DNA of 64,000 nucleotides from Acrocarpospora catenulata (GTDB lineage Bacteria; Actinomycetota; Actinomycetes; Streptosporangiales; Streptosporangiaceae). A program made the translations under genes and the position numbers. The stretch is from NCBI RefSeq assembly GCF_018476525.1, contig NZ_JAHCST010000022.1, positions 60,196 through 124,195 of the forward strand. Direction: 5' to 3'. How positions within the stretch are numbered: position 1 is the stretch's first letter; each line of letters starts with the position of its first letter. Shown here piece by piece: positions 61,713 through 64,000 of the stretch. A model generated the notes under the pieces. That model ran no database searches, had not been told where the DNA came from, and saw only the letters and a program-made list of their open reading frames with translations.

Positions 61713-62738
61713 GTGATTACTGAGAAGAAGAGTTTCGGCAGTGACAATCATGCTGGGGTGCATCCAGAGGTGATGGCGGCCATTGTGGCGGCCAACGTCG
61801 GGGATGCGGTGGCGTATGGTGCCGACCGGTGGACGCGGGAGATGGAGGACGCCTTCCGGGAGGCGTTCGGGGAGCAGGCCACCGCGTACGCGATGTTCAA
61901 CGGGAGCGGGGCCAACGTGGTCGGTCTTGGGCTGATGCTCCGCGCGTTCGACGGTGTGATCTGCGCGGCCAGCGCGCACATCAACGGCCACGAGGCGGGG
62001 GCGGCCGAGCGGGTGCTGGGCACCAAGCTGCTCACGGTGGAGACCGATGACGGCAAGCTCCGGCCGGAGCACGTGCTCGGGCAGTTGGAGGCGCTCGGTA
62101 ACGAGCACCACAGCCAGCCGCGGGTGGTCTCCATCTCGCAGGTGACCGAGTGCGGCACGCTCTACACCGCCGATGAGGTGGCGGCGCTGGGGGAGGTCGC
62201 GCATGCGCACGGGCTCTACCTCCACATGGACGGGGCCCGGCTGGCCAATGCGGCGGCGGAAGCGGGATCCTCGCTGCGGGCGCTCACCACCGACGCGGGA
62301 GTCGACGTGCTGAGCTTCGGCGGAACCAAGAACGGAGCACTGGCGGCAGAGGCGCTCGTCATCCTCCGGCCAGAACTGGACCCCGCCGCGCTCTTCCTCC
62401 GAAAGCAGGGGATGCAACTGGCGTCCAAGATGCGCTTCGTGGCAGCCCAGCTGACCGCGCTCCTCCAGAACGACCTCTGGCACCGCAACGCCGTCCACGC
62501 GAACGCGATGGCCCACCGCCTGGCGGACGGCATCGCCGGGGTATGGCCACTGCGCTACCCCGTCCAGTCCAACGCGGTCTTCCCCATCCTCACGGAAAAG
62601 GCCCTCACGGAACTACAGACCCGCCAACTCTTCTCCATCTGGCACCGCCCAACCAGCGTCATCCGCCTGGTCACCTCTTTCGACACAACCCCCGACGACG
62701 TAGACACCCTCATCACCGACCTCCTATCCCTCCGCTAA
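61713..62738 (+). CDS. Low-specificity L-threonine aldolase (beta-eliminating lyase family)
   Basis: The 341-residue PLP enzyme starts at GTG 61713, 7 bases after TACGCT, so it is probably leaderless. It has KSFGSDNHAGVHPEV, the substrate region SAHINGHEAGAAE, HMDGARLANAA and the PLP lysine in SFGGTKNGALAAEAL. It cleaves threonine or allo-threonine to glycine and acetaldehyde. It is the last intact gene before the parS region. Confidence 0.92.
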   Translation: MITEKKSFGSDNHAGVHPEVMAAIVAANVGDAVAYGADRWTREMEDAFREAFGEQATAYAMFNGSGANVVGLGLMLRAFDGVICAASAHINGHEAGAAERVLGTKLLTVETDDGKLRPEHVLGQLEALGNEHHSQPRVVSISQVTECGTLYTADEVAALGEVAHAHGLYLHMDGARLANAAAEAGSSLRALTTDAGVDVLSFGGTKNGALAAEALVILRPELDPAALFLRKQGMQLASKMRFVAAQLTALLQNDLWHRNAVHANAMAHRLADGIAGVWPLRYPVQSNAVFPILTEKALTELQTRQLFSIWHRPTSVIRLVTSFDTTPDDVDTLITDLLSLR

Positions 62739-62759
62739 CACCCGCTCCCCCACAACAAC

Positions 62760-62775
62760 GGTTTCACGTGAAACA
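62760..62775. promoter_or_regulatory. parS site 1 (ParB binding)
   Basis: GTTTCACGTGAAAC at 62761-62774 is the invariant core of parS. With flanks it reads GGTTTCACGTGAAACA, one base from the 16-base consensus TGTTTCACGTGAAACA. ParB loads here to partition the origin region. Confidence 0.95.
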
Positions 62776-63026
62776 CCACCCCACCCGAAACCACCGACCC
62801 ACCTCCCCGCCACACCGACCCACCACACATCTCCCCTGAACCCGTGAGTCCTCCCACCCACTCACCGCGGGCACCGACAACTCAGAGGAAGCAAGGCACG
62901 GCCTCGATATTCTCCACACCCTTCGGCCCCGACAGCAGACGGTCTCCCGGGCGGTCCGGGCGAGCTTCCAGGCGGTCATCCACGACCACCCACTTCCCCG
63001 GAATACCGCCCGCTCCGTAGACGCGA

Positions 63027-63042
63027 TGTTTCACGTGAAACC
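63027..63042. promoter_or_regulatory. parS site 2 (ParB binding)
   Basis: TGTTTCACGTGAAACC differs from the consensus only in the last base. It lies 267 bases from site 1. Two close parS sites usually mark the origin-proximal parAB region. Confidence 0.95.
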
Positions 63043-63211
63043 GTGGCCCGCCCGTCTGGCCGCCCCTGCTTCCTGACATAGCGTGCGCCCCTTGGCGGGC
63101 GGGCCACTTGTTCGCGATGCAAGGTGGCCATAGCTTCGACCGAACCAACTCCTGCCGGGCGGTTACCGCCTCTCACACGGAGAGATTAATTGCCGGAGAA
63201 CTCCCACCCAC

Positions 63212-63252
63212 CCTGGTTTCGACCTTCGGTCGGACCCGGCTCCGCCGGGAGG
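63212..63252 (+). repeat. Long inverted repeat, left copy
   Basis: CCTGGTTTCGACCTTCGGTC continues to CGGACCCGGCTCCGCCGGGAGG in pattern. It contains two small hairpins, GACC-TTC-GGTC and CCCGGC-TCC-GCCGGG. A nearly identical inverted copy ends at 64000, and a partial direct copy (ACCTTCGGTCGGACCCGGCT) lies at about 13385, after dnaX. Confidence 0.8.
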
Positions 63253-63599
63253 GTGGCCTCCGCGCCCGTACCGAAGCTTCCGATTGCCGTTGCCTGTCGC
63301 CTCTCATCGCCATAGCTGAGGAGACGCTCGATGTCCCCCACGACGACTATCGAGTCGTCCACCACTCGGCCGACAATCCTGCAGGACGCCAACAACACCG
63401 AGTTGAAGACCACCCGCCACACAGTGGCCGCCATACAGATGTCCGGCTGCCCGATGTCTTCTCCAACCTGTTCGACACAGTCCGGAGGTCGGCGGACGTG
63501 CAGGTGATGGTGACGCGCCACAGGGCAGGGCGGAGACGCTGGCAGCCAATCCCCCGGCAGGCGAGGCGGCGTATCTCGGTAGGAGCCGAGTCCGAAAGG

Positions 63600-63946
63600 T
63601 CAGGCGAGCTCCGCCGGCCCGTTCACGATGCCGCCGCCTTCTTGATGTATCCGTACGCGTGGTAGACGGCCTTGGGCATGCGGTCGTCGCCGATGTTGAA
63701 GTGGATGAGCGACCGCTGGGTCTGCGCGCCCCAGTAGTGGTCGGCGGGCACCTCGACGGCGCCGAGCGCGTGGCGTTCGGTCCGGGTGCCGGTGGCCGAC
63801 AGGCCGGATCGGGACGTCGTATGGGGGTGGGAGAAGCACGGCATCAACTTCCCGGCACCAATACGCCAGCCGGACCGGTCGCCGAACTCGACCATGGACG
63901 CGCCCACCATGTGGCGCCACACGTGGCCGCACTCGGGGTCGGCCAT
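63600..63946 (-). pseudogene. Fragment of class II fumarate hydratase (fumC)
   Basis: One minus-strand frame reads ATGTRTERHALGAVEVPADH then YWGAQTQRSLIHFNIGDD and RMPKAVYHAYGYIKKAAA, which is the N-terminus of FumC (compare VPADKLWGAQTQRS in E. coli). It then shifts frame to IVNGPAEL and ends. About 60 of some 460 codons remain, and what lies upstream of the fumC part is not fumarase. It is a dead fragment between inverted repeats. Confidence 0.75.
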
Positions 63947-63961
63947 ACCGTCACCGGCGAG

Positions 63962-64000
63962 CCTCCCGGCGGAGCCGGGTCCGACCGAAGGTCAACCAGG
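63962..64000 (-). repeat. Long inverted repeat, right copy
   Basis: This is the reverse complement of the element at 63212-63252 with about two bases missing (CCTGGTTGACCTTCGGTC against CCTGGTTTCGACCTTCGGTC). It reaches the window edge, so the repeat may extend beyond it. Confidence 0.8.

Larger units (their letters stand above)
62739..63599. other. Gene-free, parS-bearing region with decayed coding traces
   Basis: Besides the two parS sites and the left copy of an inverted repeat, I see no real gene in these 861 bases. Open frames exist on both strands (for instance a minus-strand frame ending VENIEAVPCFL near 62882) but none matches a family I know. Parts may be remnants of lost genes. Confidence 0.5.

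Noticed and set aside
63108..63665. Plus-strand 185-codon frame in the last kilobase
   Set aside because: No ribosome-binding site, no recognisable domain, and it runs antisense to the fumC fragment and through the inverted repeat.
1..64000. CRISPR array, prophage, conjugative element or intact insertion sequence
   Set aside because: No regularly spaced direct repeats, phage structural or integrase proteins, or full transposases were found in the window.

Overview
The window is high-GC actinobacterial chromosome. Many genes start with GTG or TTG, several look leaderless, and regulators of the XRE/DUF5753, FadR and PadR types are present together with F420-type enzymes. Gene content and order fit the Streptosporangiales (Streptosporangium/Nonomuraea relatives), but this is inferred from recognised protein families, not from a search. 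The right half is the classical origin-proximal block. The order trxA-trxB-antisigma-sigM-pseudokinase-murJ-DUF6049-cca, ino1-padR-DUF5318-PBP1-GT87 and rpsF-ssb-rpsR-rplI-dnaB matches the origin-side order known in streptomycetes and, for the ino1..dnaB part, in Mycobacterium tuberculosis. Two parS sites (62.8 and 63.0 kb) point to parAB, dnaA and oriC lying just beyond the right edge.

Layout. 0-2.5 kb: leftward operon ybaB-recR-DUF5063-ask; ask is cut by the window edge and carries an internal start for its regulatory subunit. 2.5-10 kb: accessory region with an orphan GAF regulator, a zinc peptidase, a secreted RNase with its barstar inhibitor, a TetR/F420-enzyme pair with a visible operator, a DUF5753 regulator behind twin palindromes, a gene relic and a methyltransferase. 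10-16 kb: tRNA-Ser(GGA), SRP RNA, dnaX, tRNA-Ser(CGA), tadA with two paralogous partner genes, upp. 16-25 kb: small membrane proteins, XRE-TPR and FadR-type regulators, a second beta-clamp paralogue, and a two-component system divergent from an ABC exporter. 25-34 kb: a cpdA-like phosphodiesterase, dnaB with an intein, a DnaA-box cluster, MATE and amino-acid transporters, rplI-rpsR-ssb-rpsF. 34-49 kb: DNase IV, two GT87 membrane glycosyltransferases, a class A PBP with a repetitive cytoplasmic tail, a diverged DUF5318 gene, padR-ino1, idi, an MFS transporter, bioA, cca. 49-63 kb: YbaK-like deacylase, DUF6049, murJ, pseudokinase, sigM and its anti-sigma, trxB-trxA, GNAT, aminotransferase, D-Ala-D-Ala ligase-like gene, threonine aldolase. 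62.7-64 kb: parS sites, then decayed DNA with a fumC fragment between inverted repeats.

How the genes work together. Three themes dominate: replication and chromosome handling (dnaX, dnaB, ssb, a beta-clamp paralogue, recR, DnaA boxes, parS), cell-envelope building (PBP1, GT87 enzymes, murJ with its pseudokinase, a ddl-like ligase, ask for diaminopimelate) and redox/stress control (sigM with a zinc anti-sigma, the thioredoxin system).

The least explained signals are a dispersed hairpin repeat that caps the 3' ends of genes, the DnaA-box cluster upstream of dnaB, a DnaB intein with a decayed homing endonuclease, the repeated threonine motifs in the PBP tail, and the beta-clamp paralogue. I found no CRISPR array, prophage or intact insertion sequence, and no single convincing undescribed multi-gene system. 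All assignments come from reading the sequence; no database search was run.
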